64,000 bases of DNA from Deinococcus aetherius (GTDB lineage: Bacteria; Deinococcota; Deinococci; Deinococcales; Deinococcaceae), in NCBI RefSeq assembly GCF_025997855.1, contig NZ_AP026560.1, positions 2,812,501-2,876,500 on the forward strand. Reading direction: 5' to 3'. Made by a program: the position numbers and the translations under genes. Each line of letters begins with the position of its first letter. Position 1 is the first letter of the stretch. Under the pieces are notes generated by a model. The model did not search any database. It was not told the origin of the DNA and was given only the letters and a program-made list of their open reading frames with translations. Positions 24,222 to 32,650 of the stretch are shown here, piece by piece.

Positions 24222-24640
24222 GGGGGGTCCGGCACGACCTGAAGTTCTCGACGGACTCCGAACTCGACCGGCCCGTCCGGCAGGGGGCGGACTTCTACCT
24301 CGCCTTCCAGCTCTACGACGAGCTGCCTACGCCGGACTCCCAAGGACGCTTCACCGACCTCACCGGCCTGACCTTCCGCTCGCAGTTCCGGGCGGGCGGC
24401 GTGGCGGGGGACGTGGAACTGGAGGTGGTGGATGCCGACTTCATCCGCGAGATCGACGAATTCGGCGAGCCCTGGGTCGTTCTCCACCGCCGAGGGCACG
24501 ACCCGGAGCGGAGCACCGACACCCGCCGGATGACCGCCGCTGCCGGGGCCTACGACATCGAGGTCGTGGACGGCACCGAGGTCCGGGAGGTCCTGTACGG
24601 CGACTACGACCTGGCCTACGAGGCGACGAGGCTCGAATGA
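24218..24640 (+). CDS. BppU N-terminal-domain-like baseplate protein, 140 aa
   Basis: The chain follows the plan of the BppU amino-terminal domain. A first strand leads to an [15 protein letters not shown] strand, then [14 protein letters not shown], a variable middle, and [20 protein letters not shown] with a final YDLAYE. A related single-domain protein is encoded at 29999. BppU domains anchor fibres to the tail tip. Confidence 0.6.
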   Translation: MRGVRHDLKFSTDSELDRPVRQGADFYLAFQLYDELPTPDSQGRFTDLTGLTFRSQFRAGGVAGDVELEVVDADFIREIDEFGEPWVVLHRRGHDPERSTDTRRMTAAAGAYDIEVVDGTEVREVLYGDYDLAYEATRLE

Positions 24641-25248
24641 GCGACCTACGCGAAGTGAAGGGGGTGCGGGTCGGGGGGGTCCGCACCTCGCGTCTGTCGA
24701 GCATCGCCAGCGTGCAGGTCGCTTACGTCGGCCAGCGCAAGGGCGACCCGGGCCCTGCGGGGCCGCGCGGGCTCCAGGGGCTGCGAGGTGAGCAGGGGCT
24801 GCGAGGCGAACGTGGCCTCCCGGGAGCGCAAGGGGCTCAGGGGGTGCCCGGCACCCAGGGTGAGCGCGGTCTCCAGGGTCTCCAGGGGGAGCGCGGTCTC
24901 CCCGGTCTTCAAGGCGAGCGCGGTCTTCTGGGGCTCCAGGGCGAGCGCGGGTTGCAGGGACCGAGGGGGGAAAAGGGCGAGCCCGGCATCCAGGGACCGC
25001 CCGGCATCGGCCTCGATCTCACGGGCATCCCGGACGGCGCCTTGCTCACTGTCATCGGCGGGCACATCGTGCCCGTCATCCCGGGGACCACGCCCGGCTC
25101 CACCGCCCAGCTCGTCCGGCGCGAGGACGGCGCCCTCTCCATCACCGGCACCCGGCGTGTCGTCCGCGAGGACGGCGCCCTCTCCTACCCCGACCTCGAA
25201 CTCATCCGGCGCGAGGACGGCGCCATCATCTGGAGGGCAGCATCATGA
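24637..25248 (+). CDS. Collagen-like tail fibre protein, 203 aa
   Basis: Residues about 35-125 are uninterrupted G-x-y triplets rich in [13 protein letters not shown] units, which fold as a collagen triple helix. The first 34 residues would be the tail-binding head. The C-terminal 75 residues include three copies of an R-E-D-G-A motif (about residues 158, 173 and 190). Collagen-like stalks are common in phage fibres. Translationally coupled to the tailspike (ATGA). Confidence 0.88.
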   Translation: MSDLREVKGVRVGGVRTSRLSSIASVQVAYVGQRKGDPGPAGPRGLQGLRGEQGLRGERGLPGAQGAQGVPGTQGERGLQGLQGERGLPGLQGERGLLGLQGERGLQGPRGEKGEPGIQGPPGIGLDLTGIPDGALLTVIGGHIVPVIPGTTPGSTAQLVRREDGALSITGTRRVVREDGALSYPDLELIRREDGAIIWRAAS

Positions 25249-27959
25249 CCACGAACGACGCGGACTTCTCCCCGAACATGAGCCAGCACAAGACCGTCGA
25301 GCAACGTATCACCAGCATCGAGGGGCAGGTTCAGACGCTTAGCCAGAACATGGCCGAGGTGACCGCCGCGCTGCGGGCCCTGGGCACCGTCCCCCCTACC
25401 AACCCGGCCACCGCCGTCGAGCTGACCCTGAACCTGACCAGCCTGGAGGAGACTGTCGGCACCACGACCGCCCGGGGGCCCATGCTGACCGTCGTCGTGG
25501 ATGACGGTGCCCCCGAAGACGCTACCCGGGCGCCCGTGTTCGACGAGCTGGCTATCCCAGTCGTCTGGGCCCCCTTCACGCGCCGCACGAACCCCGCCCC
25601 CAACTGGGACTTCTACGTCGCTCGCGAGCGCAAGGGCGACGAGGTCGCCACGCGGGGATTCAACGGTGCGAGCCTCACGGCCCTCTCGGACGCGGACGCG
25701 GACGCGCAACTGCGCAATTCCCAGGCTGACCTGCGGAGTCGCGGCCTCTCGGGCAACAATCTCCTCTGGCCGAACAGCGCGAGCGACGCACGCGTGGAGG
25801 GCCTCGCCGCGAAGTACTTCCGGGCGGCGGCGGGCGGCGGGGAGGTCACCAACACCACCTTCGACAACCTGTACCGCCTCCGGCGCGTCGGGCTCTACGA
25901 CCAGGACCCGCTCACGCGCTACACCGGCATCATCGACCAGACCGTGGCTGCCAACGGCTGGCTGATCCTGTTCACGTCGGGCATCGCGTTCGGGGCGACC
26001 CAGCAGGCATTGCTCCGCGATATCGTCGCCTACGCGCGCACGAAGGGCATGAGCTTCGTCACCCTGAACCGGGGGGCCGACCTGATCAGAGGTGTGGCCG
26101 CGACGCCTGCCCCCGCCCCCAGCGTCGCCACCGTCGAAGTGTTCAACGTCACGAAGAAGAAGACCACGCCCCTCACCGTCACGAGCGGCGACAAGCTCCG
26201 CGTCGATCAGGGCGACGAACTCACGATCATCCCCCAGATGATCCGGGACTATCGCCAGGTCCCGGCGTTCACGGTCGTCGCGGACAGCAACAAGACGGTC
26301 GAAATCCCGTACCGGCCCGGTCCGGTCGTGAGCGTCAACGACCTCATCATCCAGGTGGTCGGGGTCCCTTCCGCTCCGGTGCGTGTCCGCGTCAAGAACC
26401 GTGGGTGGCCCCTCGACGAGGTGCAGGCCCTGAAGTCGGGCCACACGTTCAACCGCAATTTCGCGGACGGCGACACCCTCATCGTCGAGCCGCTTCCCAT
26501 CGCGGGGTACAACACGCCCCCGAGCGCCGAGTACGTGATGGACCAGGACCGCATCATCACGCTCTCCTACGCCTCGACCGCCCCCGCGCCCACCCCGACC
26601 TCGGGCACGGCCACCAGACCCCAGCTCGTTCCCCCGCAGAATGCCGTCAATCTGCGCGAGTTCGCGTCCCTCAAGGGCTACAGCATCGGCCAGACGGGCG
26701 CCAGCGACGACATCACGGGGCTGAGTGTGGCTCTCGATGAGGCGCAGCGGTTGGCACGGCCCGTGGTGCTCCCGGAGGGGGTCTACGGCCTGAGCCGCAG
26801 GCTGATCCGGCGCGACTGGCCTAACCTGCACTTCTACATGGACCCTCGCGCCGTGGTGCAGCCTCTCACCCACTTCGGGGACCCGCCGAACGATGAGGAG
26901 AGCGGGATGGTCCACTTCCAGCGGTGCGACAACTTCATCGGGCGAGGTGGTCGCCTGCTGGGTAAGCCTGACCGCAACATCCAGCCGCTCGACGACCGCT
27001 GCGAGACGCTCAGGGTCACGAACAGCAAAACCGTGCTGCTGGAGAACATCTTCTCGAAAGACGCCCACACGGCCTCCTTCGAGACGAGCAAGTGCAGCCT
27101 GGTGACGATCCAGTGGTGCGAGGACGACGGCTCGCACGGGCAGGGCATCGCCACGAGCTACAGCACCGACGTGAAAATTTTCTACAACATCCTCGACCTC
27201 AAGTGGACCGTCGGGTACACCGACCACGGCGGCATCGCGCTGTTCAGCTACCACGACAACGGGGTCCTCGCGCGCTGGAACATCATCAGGAACACTCCGG
27301 GCACGGCCACGAAGTCCGAGGGCACCGCCAACATGACGTACGAGGACAACGAGGTGGACGGGTACGGGAGGGATGCGTTCAAGATCATGCCCGAGCCGGG
27401 TGGCCCGCCTGTGGTCGGTGGGTACATGCGGCGGAACAAGGCCCGCAACTACCGGAGGCTGGAGCCTGTCGGGGGCTCGGCGTTCACCCTTCAGGGCGTG
27501 GACGGCGGCGAGATGACGGGCAACGAGGCGTGGGGGCCCGGCCTGGGGCTCGACGGCTCGGGGATCGCGGTCGTGAACTACCAGGCCGCCCGCAGCCGCA
27601 ACATCAAGGTGGACGACAACATCCTCTGGGACTATCTCTGGCAGATACACGTCCGTCAGTCCGACAACATCGGCGGCGACCGCAACAAGCTCAGGAGCAC
27701 CAGCGGTCGCCGGGTCAAAACGCCCATGTTCATGGACGCGGCGAACGGCGGGTTGTGGAGGTTCACTGAGATCAGCGACTTCACGGTCGATGGTGTCGGC
27801 TCGTGGAGCGGGACAGCCAACGTGACGTTCGAGGACACCATCTTCACGAACGGCGAGACGGCGTGGGGCGGCGGCGGCACGAACCTCCGCATCGTGCGGT
27901 CAAAGTACATCGGGGTCAAGACCGAGATCGGCGGCGGCAACTACATCGTCGTGAGCTGA
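25245..27959 (+). CDS. Tailspike: deacetylase-like domain plus parallel beta-helix, 904 aa
   Basis: Residues 15-45 are a coiled coil ([20 protein letters not shown]). Residues about 80-285 look like a NodB-type polysaccharide deacetylase barrel. They show [11 protein letters not shown] (the FDDG-like strand), [13 protein letters not shown], a Q-L-x-x-S-Q-A-D-L helix, and [11 protein letters not shown]. Residues 290-440 are small beta domains. Residues about 465-904 are a right-handed beta-helix with many N-I-x and D-N-x turns ([20 protein letters not shown] and on). It probably binds and trims surface polysaccharide. Confidence 0.75.
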   Translation: MTTNDADFSPNMSQHKTVEQRITSIEGQVQTLSQNMAEVTAALRALGTVPPTNPATAVELTLNLTSLEETVGTTTARGPMLTVVVDDGAPEDATRAPVFDELAIPVVWAPFTRRTNPAPNWDFYVARERKGDEVATRGFNGASLTALSDADADAQLRNSQADLRSRGLSGNNLLWPNSASDARVEGLAAKYFRAAAGGGEVTNTTFDNLYRLRRVGLYDQDPLTRYTGIIDQTVAANGWLILFTSGIAFGATQQALLRDIVAYARTKGMSFVTLNRGADLIRGVAATPAPAPSVATVEVFNVTKKKTTPLTVTSGDKLRVDQGDELTIIPQMIRDYRQVPAFTVVADSNKTVEIPYRPGPVVSVNDLIIQVVGVPSAPVRVRVKNRGWPLDEVQALKSGHTFNRNFADGDTLIVEPLPIAGYNTPPSAEYVMDQDRIITLSYASTAPAPTPTSGTATRPQLVPPQNAVNLREFASLKGYSIGQTGASDDITGLSVALDEAQRLARPVVLPEGVYGLSRRLIRRDWPNLHFYMDPRAVVQPLTHFGDPPNDEESGMVHFQRCDNFIGRGGRLLGKPDRNIQPLDDRCETLRVTNSKTVLLENIFSKDAHTASFETSKCSLVTIQWCEDDGSHGQGIATSYSTDVKIFYNILDLKWTVGYTDHGGIALFSYHDNGVLARWNIIRNTPGTATKSEGTANMTYEDNEVDGYGRDAFKIMPEPGGPPVVGGYMRRNKARNYRRLEPVGGSAFTLQGVDGGEMTGNEAWGPGLGLDGSGIAVVNYQAARSRNIKVDDNILWDYLWQIHVRQSDNIGGDRNKLRSTSGRRVKTPMFMDAANGGLWRFTEISDFTVDGVGSWSGTANVTFEDTIFTNGETAWGGGGTNLRIVRSKYIGVKTEIGGGNYIVVS

Positions 27960-27982
27960 TCCCTCCCCGCACCGAGGTTCCC

Positions 27983-28366
27983 ATGCCCCTTTCCACCGAC
28001 CTGCACACGGATCGGGTCATCCTGGCCGCCGTGTGCGCGGTAACGGCCGCTGGGCTCCACTGGGCGGCCGTCGTCGCCTCCGCCGACGAGGTGCGCCCGC
28101 GAGCGTTCCGGGGCAACCTCGTCGCCTCGGCGGCGGGCGGCCTGCTCGCCTCGCAGCTCCTCGAACTCCTGCCGAGTGTTATCTCGCCCCTCCTCGCCGT
28201 CGCCGTCGTGGCGGTCGTCGGGCACACGCTCGGGCCCCAGGCGCTGTGGTGGTTCGGGCGGGGTGCGCTCGGCGGGGTGGACCGGGTGGCCCCGTGGTTC
28301 AAGCCGCCCGACCTGCCCCCGCCGCCGGGCGAGCAGCCCCCGAAGGAGAAGCCCCCCGATGCGTGA
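27983..28366 (+). CDS. Membrane protein, holin candidate, 127 aa
   Basis: Two or three hydrophobic segments (about residues 12-32, 48-66 and 67-85) precede a Pro-rich charged tail (PPDLPPPPGEQPPKEKPPDA). This is a common holin plan. It lies just before a second membrane protein and the endolysin. Start ATG 27983 follows a gaggttccc spacer; the ORF extends upstream but into the tailspike gene. Confidence 0.65.
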   Translation: MPLSTDLHTDRVILAAVCAVTAAGLHWAAVVASADEVRPRAFRGNLVASAAGGLLASQLLELLPSVISPLLAVAVVAVVGHTLGPQALWWFGRGALGGVDRVAPWFKPPDLPPPPGEQPPKEKPPDA

Positions 28367-28787
28367 CCTCCTCACCCGACTCGACACCGCGATCAACGGC
28401 CCCCTCTCCCTCGACCCGGGCGTGAGCTACCTGCTGAACTCCAGCCTGCGCGTCCTGTGCGCGTGGGCCGCGCTGCTCGCCGTCCGGAACCTCGTCCGCT
28501 ACACCCGGGCCGCCCTGCCCCCGCCGCACGCCCTCGTCAACGTCGTGTACTGGCTGCGGTGGTGGTTCTGGCTGCGGCTGCGCGAGTTCCCCCTCCTGAA
28601 AGTCGGGGCCGCGCTGCTCGCGCTGGCGCTGCTCGCGCAGGTGGCGACGGGCGCGGCAGGGACGCTCGCGCGGCTGACTGTCTTCTTCGTCTGGGGGTAC
28701 GGGGCGCTGTTCCTGGCGCTCGTCGGGTTGGCACAGTTCCTGGCCTGGCTGACGGCCCGCATCCAACACCCCGAGAGGTCCCCATGA
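28359..28787 (+). CDS. Second membrane protein of lysis cassette, 142 aa
   Basis: At least three membrane segments (about residues 27-45, 78-97 and 105-130), aromatic-rich (VVYWLRWWFWLRLREF). Starts inside the end of the first membrane gene (8-base overlap) and ends in ATGA overlap with the endolysin. It could be an antiholin, a second holin, or a factor for the unusual Deinococcus envelope. Confidence 0.6.
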   Translation: MRDLLTRLDTAINGPLSLDPGVSYLLNSSLRVLCAWAALLAVRNLVRYTRAALPPPHALVNVVYWLRWWFWLRLREFPLLKVGAALLALALLAQVATGAAGTLARLTVFFVWGYGALFLALVGLAQFLAWLTARIQHPERSP

Positions 28788-29419
28788 ACCTGATCAACGA
28801 GGCCGCGAGGGCGGCGGTCCGGCGCGACTACGATCTCCCCACCGAGCCCGGCATGTGCCTCGCCGCCACCCGCACGGTGGTCGAGCGCGCGTTCGGCTGG
28901 CCCTCGCACGAGCTGTACCGCCGGATCGTCACCGAGCACGTCCAGGCGAACACGACGGGCACGCCCTGGGCGACCGACGCCGAGAAGTCCTTCAGGGCGC
29001 GGGGGCTGACCGTCCCCCTCTGGCAGAGCCCCCGGCCCGGAGACCTCGTGTTCAACCACACGTCCATGCCTTACGGCCACGTCGGCGTGGTCGTCGCGCA
29101 CGCAGGCGGGCTGTACGTGCTGGAGAACGCGCAGGTCCGGCGCGGTCTGCATCAGTACGCGGCCATCAACCTGTGCCCGCTCCACCTCTGGGACGGCATC
29201 ACGACCATCGGGCGGCTGCCGGACGCGGAGGTGGACGACCCGCCCCAGCCCGAGCGGCGCGTGCTGCTGGAGCGCGGGCCCGCCGTCGAGAACATCACCG
29301 GCAAGCGCCTGGAGATCATGGAGGCGCGGGGGGTCACGATCAACGCCGAGCAGCCGGACACGGTGCGGATCGCCGTGAACGTGGGGGCGCTGCCGCCCGC
29401 CAAGCCCCTCAAGAACTAG
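28784..29419 (+). CDS. Endolysin, CHAP/NlpC-like cysteine peptidase, 211 aa
   Basis: Catalytic candidates are Cys in EPGMCLAATR (residue about 25) and His in MPYGHVGVVVAHAGGLYVLE (residue about 99). This is the C...GHVGVV order of CHAP/NlpC/P60 amidases. SPRPGDLVFNH matches the conserved P-G-D-L/I-V/L-F strand before the His. The last 60 residues (KRLEIMEARGVTINAEQPDT) may bind the wall. No signal peptide, so export needs the holin. Confidence 0.8.
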   Translation: MNLINEAARAAVRRDYDLPTEPGMCLAATRTVVERAFGWPSHELYRRIVTEHVQANTTGTPWATDAEKSFRARGLTVPLWQSPRPGDLVFNHTSMPYGHVGVVVAHAGGLYVLENAQVRRGLHQYAAINLCPLHLWDGITTIGRLPDAEVDDPPQPERRVLLERGPAVENITGKRLEIMEARGVTINAEQPDTVRIAVNVGALPPAKPLKN

Positions 29420-29498
29420 GCCCGCCGCGCCCCTGGGCGCTCCCCATCCGCCTCTTCCGGCCCTCGCAGACGCGGGGGCCGCGCCCATGAGGTGCCAC

Positions 29499-29996
29499 AT
29501 GAACAAAGCTGCCTTCCTGTCCCTGCTCACCATGTCCCTCGCCCTGGGTGCCGTCACCCAGCCCCAGCAGACGGCGCTCGACGCCTGGGCGGACAAGTTC
29601 CTGCCGGTGGTCCTCGAAAAGGCCCGGGGTCTGATTCGCGGCGGGTTCGGGTACGCCGAGATCGGAAGTCTCGCTGAGACGAGCGTCCGGGCCGCCCAGG
29701 ACCTCAAGGGCATCTTCGCGGGCCTGGAGCGGGCGCAGATCGCCCAGGCGGTGCTCGTCGTCGCCGCCCGCGAGGTGCTGCCCAGCGTCGCCGAGAGGTG
29801 GGTGCTCCCGCTCCTCCAGGGCGAGGCGGTGAGGGCGCTGATCGAGGCCGCGTTCCAGCGAGTGTTCGGTCAGAGCAGCCCCCCTGGGGTGAGTAACCCG
29901 GTGACCTACACCTCGGCCCCGCTCGCCGACGGCAGCCCCACGACGGACGCGGATTTCGGCCCAAGCATGGCAACCAACCCCCCGGGTGAGCGGTAA
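29499..29996 (+). CDS. Exported or membrane-associated phage protein, 165 aa
   Basis: I choose ATG 29499, which begins a signal-like MNKAAFLSLLTMSLALGAVT; ATG 29487 is 4 codons upstream. The rest is helical (ALDAWADKFLPVVLEKARGL; AQIAQAVLVVAAREVLPSVA) with a Ser/Pro/Thr-rich tail. Gene follows the endolysin by 80 bases with no gene between. Spanin-like or holin-like function is possible but unproven. Confidence 0.55.
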   Translation: MNKAAFLSLLTMSLALGAVTQPQQTALDAWADKFLPVVLEKARGLIRGGFGYAEIGSLAETSVRAAQDLKGIFAGLERAQIAQAVLVVAAREVLPSVAERWVLPLLQGEAVRALIEAAFQRVFGQSSPPGVSNPVTYTSAPLADGSPTTDADFGPSMATNPPGER

Positions 29997-29998
29997 CC

Positions 29999-30340
29999 AT
30001 GACCACCCGCCAGGACCTCACCGGTACGCGGGCGATCTGGCGCGGCAGGACGTACGTTTTCCGGGTCTCCATCACCGAGGACGGCGCTCCTGCCGACCTC
30101 ACCAACGCCACCGCCCGCGCCCGGTTCGCCCAGTCCCGTGACGGCCGCGCCGAGCTGGAGCTGACGCTCGGGAGCGGGCTCGTGCGGGACGGCTCCGAGT
30201 TCGTCGGGACGCTCACGCCCGTCCAGGCCCAGGAGTTGCGGGCGAAGTTCTGGCAGTTCGACGTGATCAGGGGCGGGCACGTCGAGCCGATCCACTGGGG
30301 GACGGTTGACTTCGAGCCGGGCATCCGGAGCAGCTCGTGA
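29999..30340 (+). CDS. BppU-like fibre-anchor protein, 113 aa
   Basis: TGTRAIWRGRTYVFRVSITE, then ADLTNATARARFAQSRDG, then FVGTLTPVQAQELRAKFWQF is the BppU N-terminal-domain layout. It resembles the protein at 24218. It starts a second fibre block (30337, 30910, 31423) after the lysis genes. Confidence 0.65.
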   Translation: MTTRQDLTGTRAIWRGRTYVFRVSITEDGAPADLTNATARARFAQSRDGRAELELTLGSGLVRDGSEFVGTLTPVQAQELRAKFWQFDVIRGGHVEPIHWGTVDFEPGIRSSS

Positions 30341-30900
30341 CCGCGCCCGACGAGGTGGTCCTCGAAGGGGGGGAGGTGCGCTCGGAGGCTCGGTTTTCGG
30401 GCGCACTGGGCGAGGCGGCTGCACTGGAGGGCGGGCTGACTCCCTCCGGGCCGCCTGGGGTGGGCGTGGCCGACGTGGGCATCGACCCGCAGGGCCACCT
30501 GACCTTCAAGCTGACCGACGGGCGCGAGGTGGACGCCGGGATGCTGCCCGGCGAGCGCGGTGGGACGTTCAGTGCCTCGCTCGCCGAGTCCGCGTCGGTG
30601 TACAGCGTGGTCGTCGCCCTGGGGGGTGCCCTGCGCGTCGCCGACCCCAGCGACCCTACCCACGCCGGGCGCGTTGTCGGGCTGCTCACCCAGAGTGGGG
30701 CGGCGGGCGAGCGCGTGCAGGTGGCCGTCATCGGAGCCCTCCCCGGCTGGGGCGGTCCGCAGGGGCTGCTCTGGGTGGGTGCGGACGGCCAGCCCAGGGG
30801 CTCCCCGTCTGCGGGGGCGTGGCGTCAGGTTGTCGCCCACAGCCCCGAACCCGGCCAGATCGTCGTGCAGCTCCGGCCCTCCGTCCTACTCGCTCCATAG
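30337..30900 (+). CDS. Fibre-block protein, 187 aa, unknown
   Basis: GTGA overlap at start. Residues 38-75 (GPPGVGVADVGIDPQGHLTF and KLTDGREVDAGML) form a short collagen-like/beta linker of the kind found in phage fibre stalks. The rest is beta-rich. Probably a fibre component between the BppU-like anchor and the tip proteins. Confidence 0.55.
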   Translation: MTAPDEVVLEGGEVRSEARFSGALGEAAALEGGLTPSGPPGVGVADVGIDPQGHLTFKLTDGREVDAGMLPGERGGTFSASLAESASVYSVVVALGGALRVADPSDPTHAGRVVGLLTQSGAAGERVQVAVIGALPGWGGPQGLLWVGADGQPRGSPSAGAWRQVVAHSPEPGQIVVQLRPSVLLAP

Positions 30901-30909
30901 GAGACCCAC

Positions 30910-31419
30910 ATGGCGAAGTACCTGCAAGAGAGCACCAGCGGCAACGGCGACTACCAGGAAGTTCAGCCCATCACGAGCACGGCGGGTGCTGCGGATGCTG
31001 GCAAGATCGCGCAGACCGACGCCAACGGTCAGTGGCACCCCAGCCTCATCCCCAACATCAACACGATCACCTTCACGGCGTCCGAGGCCATCGCCGCCGG
31101 GGCGCTCATCAACATCTACGACAGCGGCAGCGGCGTGGTCAGGATTCGCAACGCGACAAACGCAGGAGCGGGCACCCGGGCACATGGCTACGCGCCTGCT
31201 GCTATCGCGGCCAGCGCGAGCGGGACGGTCTACCTGACCTCCGGGCTGATCAGCGGTCTCTCCGGCCTGACGCCGGGTGCTCAGTACGTCCTTGGGACGG
31301 CAGGAGGGCTGGCGACAGCCATCCCCACGGCCACCGGCAGCATCGCTCAGCCCGTGGGGGTCGCCAAGAGCGCGACGGAGCTGTCCTTCAACGCGGGGCC
31401 GGTCACGGTCCGGGCCTGA
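30910..31419 (+). CDS. Fibre or decoration protein, 169 aa
   Basis: Ribosome site aggag before ATG 30910. The middle and C-terminus (EAIAAGALINIYDSGSGVVR; SASGTVYLTSGLISGLSG; YVLGTAGGLATAIPT; GSIAQPVGVAKSATEL) match the DUF2190-like beta domain found in phage decoration and fibre proteins. It shows regular Gly/Ala turns and no Cys. Confidence 0.65.
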   Translation: MAKYLQESTSGNGDYQEVQPITSTAGAADAGKIAQTDANGQWHPSLIPNINTITFTASEAIAAGALINIYDSGSGVVRIRNATNAGAGTRAHGYAPAAIAASASGTVYLTSGLISGLSGLTPGAQYVLGTAGGLATAIPTATGSIAQPVGVAKSATELSFNAGPVTVRA

Positions 31420-31422
31420 GCC

Positions 31423-31911
31423 GTGGCGGTTCGCAAGGCGCTCGTCGTCCTGAGCAACGCGAGCAGTGGTGAATTGCCCACCGGTGATGTGCTGGACCTG
31501 GGGAGCCGAACATACGTCCGCGCCTACGCGTCGGCGGGGCAGGCTACGAGCGCGAGCATGGCGCTCGTAGCCTTCGGTGGTGTCTCCGACGGCTCAGACG
31601 TGTTCGCCAACAACACCCTCACGGTGCCTGCCGGTGGGGCGGGCATCTGGGCCATCGACGTGGGGGTCGTGATCACGGGGCTGGCCGCCAACGAGTACGT
31701 CAACTGCTCGCTCTACATCAACGGTGCGGAGCGGGCGAAGGTGGGCGAGCAGAACGCGGTGGCGGGGACGCTGGCGCTGACCGCTGGGTTCCACCTGCGG
31801 CTCGCCGTCGGCGATCTGGTCACCGTGCAGATGCGGACCGGGACGGCGGGGCGGACGATCTACGGCGACGTGAACAATCAGGTCACCACGTTCACCGCCT
31901 ACAAGCTCTAG
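31423..31911 (+). CDS. C1q/TNF-like receptor-binding fibre tip candidate, 162 aa
   Basis: GTG start 3 bases after the upstream stop. The beta strands follow the C1q/TNF jelly-roll pattern. NNTLTVPAGGAGIWAIDVGV is the F-x-x-x-x-x-G-x-Y/W strand. Next come NEYVNCSLYINGAERAKVGE, LTAGFHLRLAVGDLVTVQM and TTFTAYKL. Such trimeric tips bind host receptors in several phages. Last structural gene of the phage. Confidence 0.65.
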   Translation: MAVRKALVVLSNASSGELPTGDVLDLGSRTYVRAYASAGQATSASMALVAFGGVSDGSDVFANNTLTVPAGGAGIWAIDVGVVITGLAANEYVNCSLYINGAERAKVGEQNAVAGTLALTAGFHLRLAVGDLVTVQMRTGTAGRTIYGDVNNQVTTFTAYKL

Positions 31912-31922
31912 GCCAAAGCAGG

Positions 31923-31949
31923 GCGCCCCCGCCGGTTGGCAGGGGGCGC
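31923..31949. terminator. Hairpin between fibre operon and minus-strand gene
   Basis: GCGCCCCC (31923-31930) pairs with GGGGGCGC (31942-31949), extended inside by GCC/GGC around a GGTT loop. There is no strong T run on either side. It lies between two convergent genes and may stop both. Confidence 0.5.
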
Positions 31950-31978
31950 TGGAGCCTCTCGCAACAGCAGAATCTTGT

Positions 31979-32200
31979 TTACTCCACCAGCTCCCCCAGC
32001 CGCACCACGCCGTCGCGCAGGCCCTGGCGGTAGGCGAGGGTGAGGGCGTGGCGAAGGGTATCGAAGAGGTCAGTGCCCGGCCTCACGTCGAGGGCGAGCA
32101 GCATCTGGGAGACCCGCACGTCCACCAAGCCGTCGATGGGCGAGAACTCGAATTCAGGCGCGGTAGCGGCCGTTTCGGCAAGGCTGGGCAGGCTGTCCAT
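31979..32200 (-). CDS. Partner protein of HTH module 2, 73 aa
   Basis: Paralogue of the 85-residue protein at 12324. The shared part is a strand (DVRVSQMLLAL against ILLRVTQVMDA) and the C-terminal helix AYRQGLRDGVVRLGELVE. It is divergent from the HTH gene at 32291. A TATACT -10 lies 10 bases before its ATG, so it is probably leaderless. Unlike module 1 no HNH gene is attached. Function unknown. Confidence 0.65.
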   Translation of the reverse strand: MDSLPSLAETAATAPEFEFSPIDGLVDVRVSQMLLALDVRPGTDLFDTLRHALTLAYRQGLRDGVVRLGELVE

Positions 32201-32210
32201 GAGCCCGGCG

Positions 32211-32280
32211 AGTATAAGTCTGAGAGACTTACGGGCGCTGTGCGATTTCCGGTAAGTCTTTGCGCCTTATCGACTAAGCT
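32211..32280. promoter_or_regulatory. Divergent control region of HTH module 2
   Basis: TAAGTCT-GAG-AGACTTA is a perfect 7-bp inverted repeat at 32215-32231. A third TAAGTCT lies at 32253-32259. The minus-strand -10 TATACT (32216-32211) overlaps the palindrome. On the plus strand TAAGCT (32275-32280), 10 bases before ATG 32291, is a candidate -10. The HTH protein is the likely ligand (inference). Confidence 0.6.
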
Positions 32281-32290
32281 CCTAACACTT

Positions 32291-32521
32291 ATGCAAAATC
32301 GCCGGGTGACTGATCAAGTACGCGAGCAGGTCCTCGAAGAGATGCAGCGCAAGGGGATCAACCGTCAGCAGCTCGCCGAGATGATCGACATGAACCCGCA
32401 GTACCTCTGGGACATGCTCGCTGGGAAGCGGAGCAACATCCCCCAGCGGTGGCAGGACATCCTGGATGCTCTCGGGCTGGAGATCGTGGTGCAGCCCAAG
32501 CGGCAGCGGGAGCAAGAGTGA
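32291..32521 (+). CDS. Small HTH regulator of module 2, 76 aa
   Basis: The ATG at 32291 is used, not the upstream in-frame starts that would run through the operator. Residues 18-50 are an XRE-type HTH (INRQQLAEMIDMNPQYLWDM, then GKRSNIPQRW). The chain ends LGLEIVVQPK, like LGYEVRVSAV in the module 1 protein. It lies inside the right end of the prophage, next to the transposase sites. Confidence 0.75.
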   Translation: MQNRRVTDQVREQVLEEMQRKGINRQQLAEMIDMNPQYLWDMLAGKRSNIPQRWQDILDALGLEIVVQPKRQREQE

Positions 32522-32550
32522 GGGCGCCCAGTCGGCTGACCGGGCGCCCT
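32521..32550 (+). terminator. Hairpin after module 2 HTH gene
   Basis: AGGGCGCCC (32521-32529) and GGGCGCCCT (32542-32550) form a perfect 9-bp stem. It begins at the last base of the stop codon and ends 6 bases before the first transposase site. There is no T run. It would keep transcripts from entering the prophage end. Confidence 0.6.
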
Positions 32551-32556
32551 GCGGGT

Positions 32557-32650
32557 GAAAAGAATTATCTGTCAATTTGCAAAGAATTAGGTGTCAACGG
32601 CGTTGACAAATAAATTGTCGCAACTTTGACAAATAATTCTTTGCGTGACA
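32557..32650 (+). repeat. Right transposition end: four 19-bp MuA/TnsB-type sites
   Basis: Sites A (32557-32575) and B (32579-32597) read G(A/C)AAAGAATTA(TC/GG)TGTCAA. Sites C (32603-32621) and D (32626-32644) are the same motif in reverse orientation (TTGACAAATAA... ending in GC). Site D begins 6 bases from a terminal CA at 32649-32650, as R1 does in Mu. The motif resembles the TGACAAATAATT/ATTGTCG repeats of Tn7-like and Mu-like ends. The block is strikingly AT-rich. The 5-bp target duplicate would be CCTAC (32651-32655). Confidence 0.8.

Larger units (their letters stand above)
1..32650 (+). mobile_element. Right-hand part of a Mu-type transposable siphoprophage
   Basis: About 50 tightly packed plus-strand genes run in the order packaging, head, tail, lysis, fibres and end abruptly before the host gene tig. 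The packaging block (small terminase, large terminase, portal, MuF) follows the Mu gp27-28-29-30 order. The tail genes lack a sheath but include a long tape measure, as in B3/D3112-like transposable siphophages. The right terminus carries four 19-bp repeats of MuA/TnsB type and a terminal CA at 32650. No integrase or att-site duplication is seen. The transposase and repressor would lie left of the window, so the transposable nature is inferred from the end structure and gene order. Confidence 0.85.

Noticed and set aside
24740..25000. Tandem short repeats as a possible CRISPR array
   Set aside because: The 9- to 18-base periodicity comes from G-x-y collagen codons inside an ORF; there are no unique spacers or cas genes.
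32521..32550. AGGGCGCCC palindrome as a transposase site
   Set aside because: It differs wholly from the four AT-rich 19-bp sites and overlaps the HTH stop codon, so a transcript-end hairpin is more likely.
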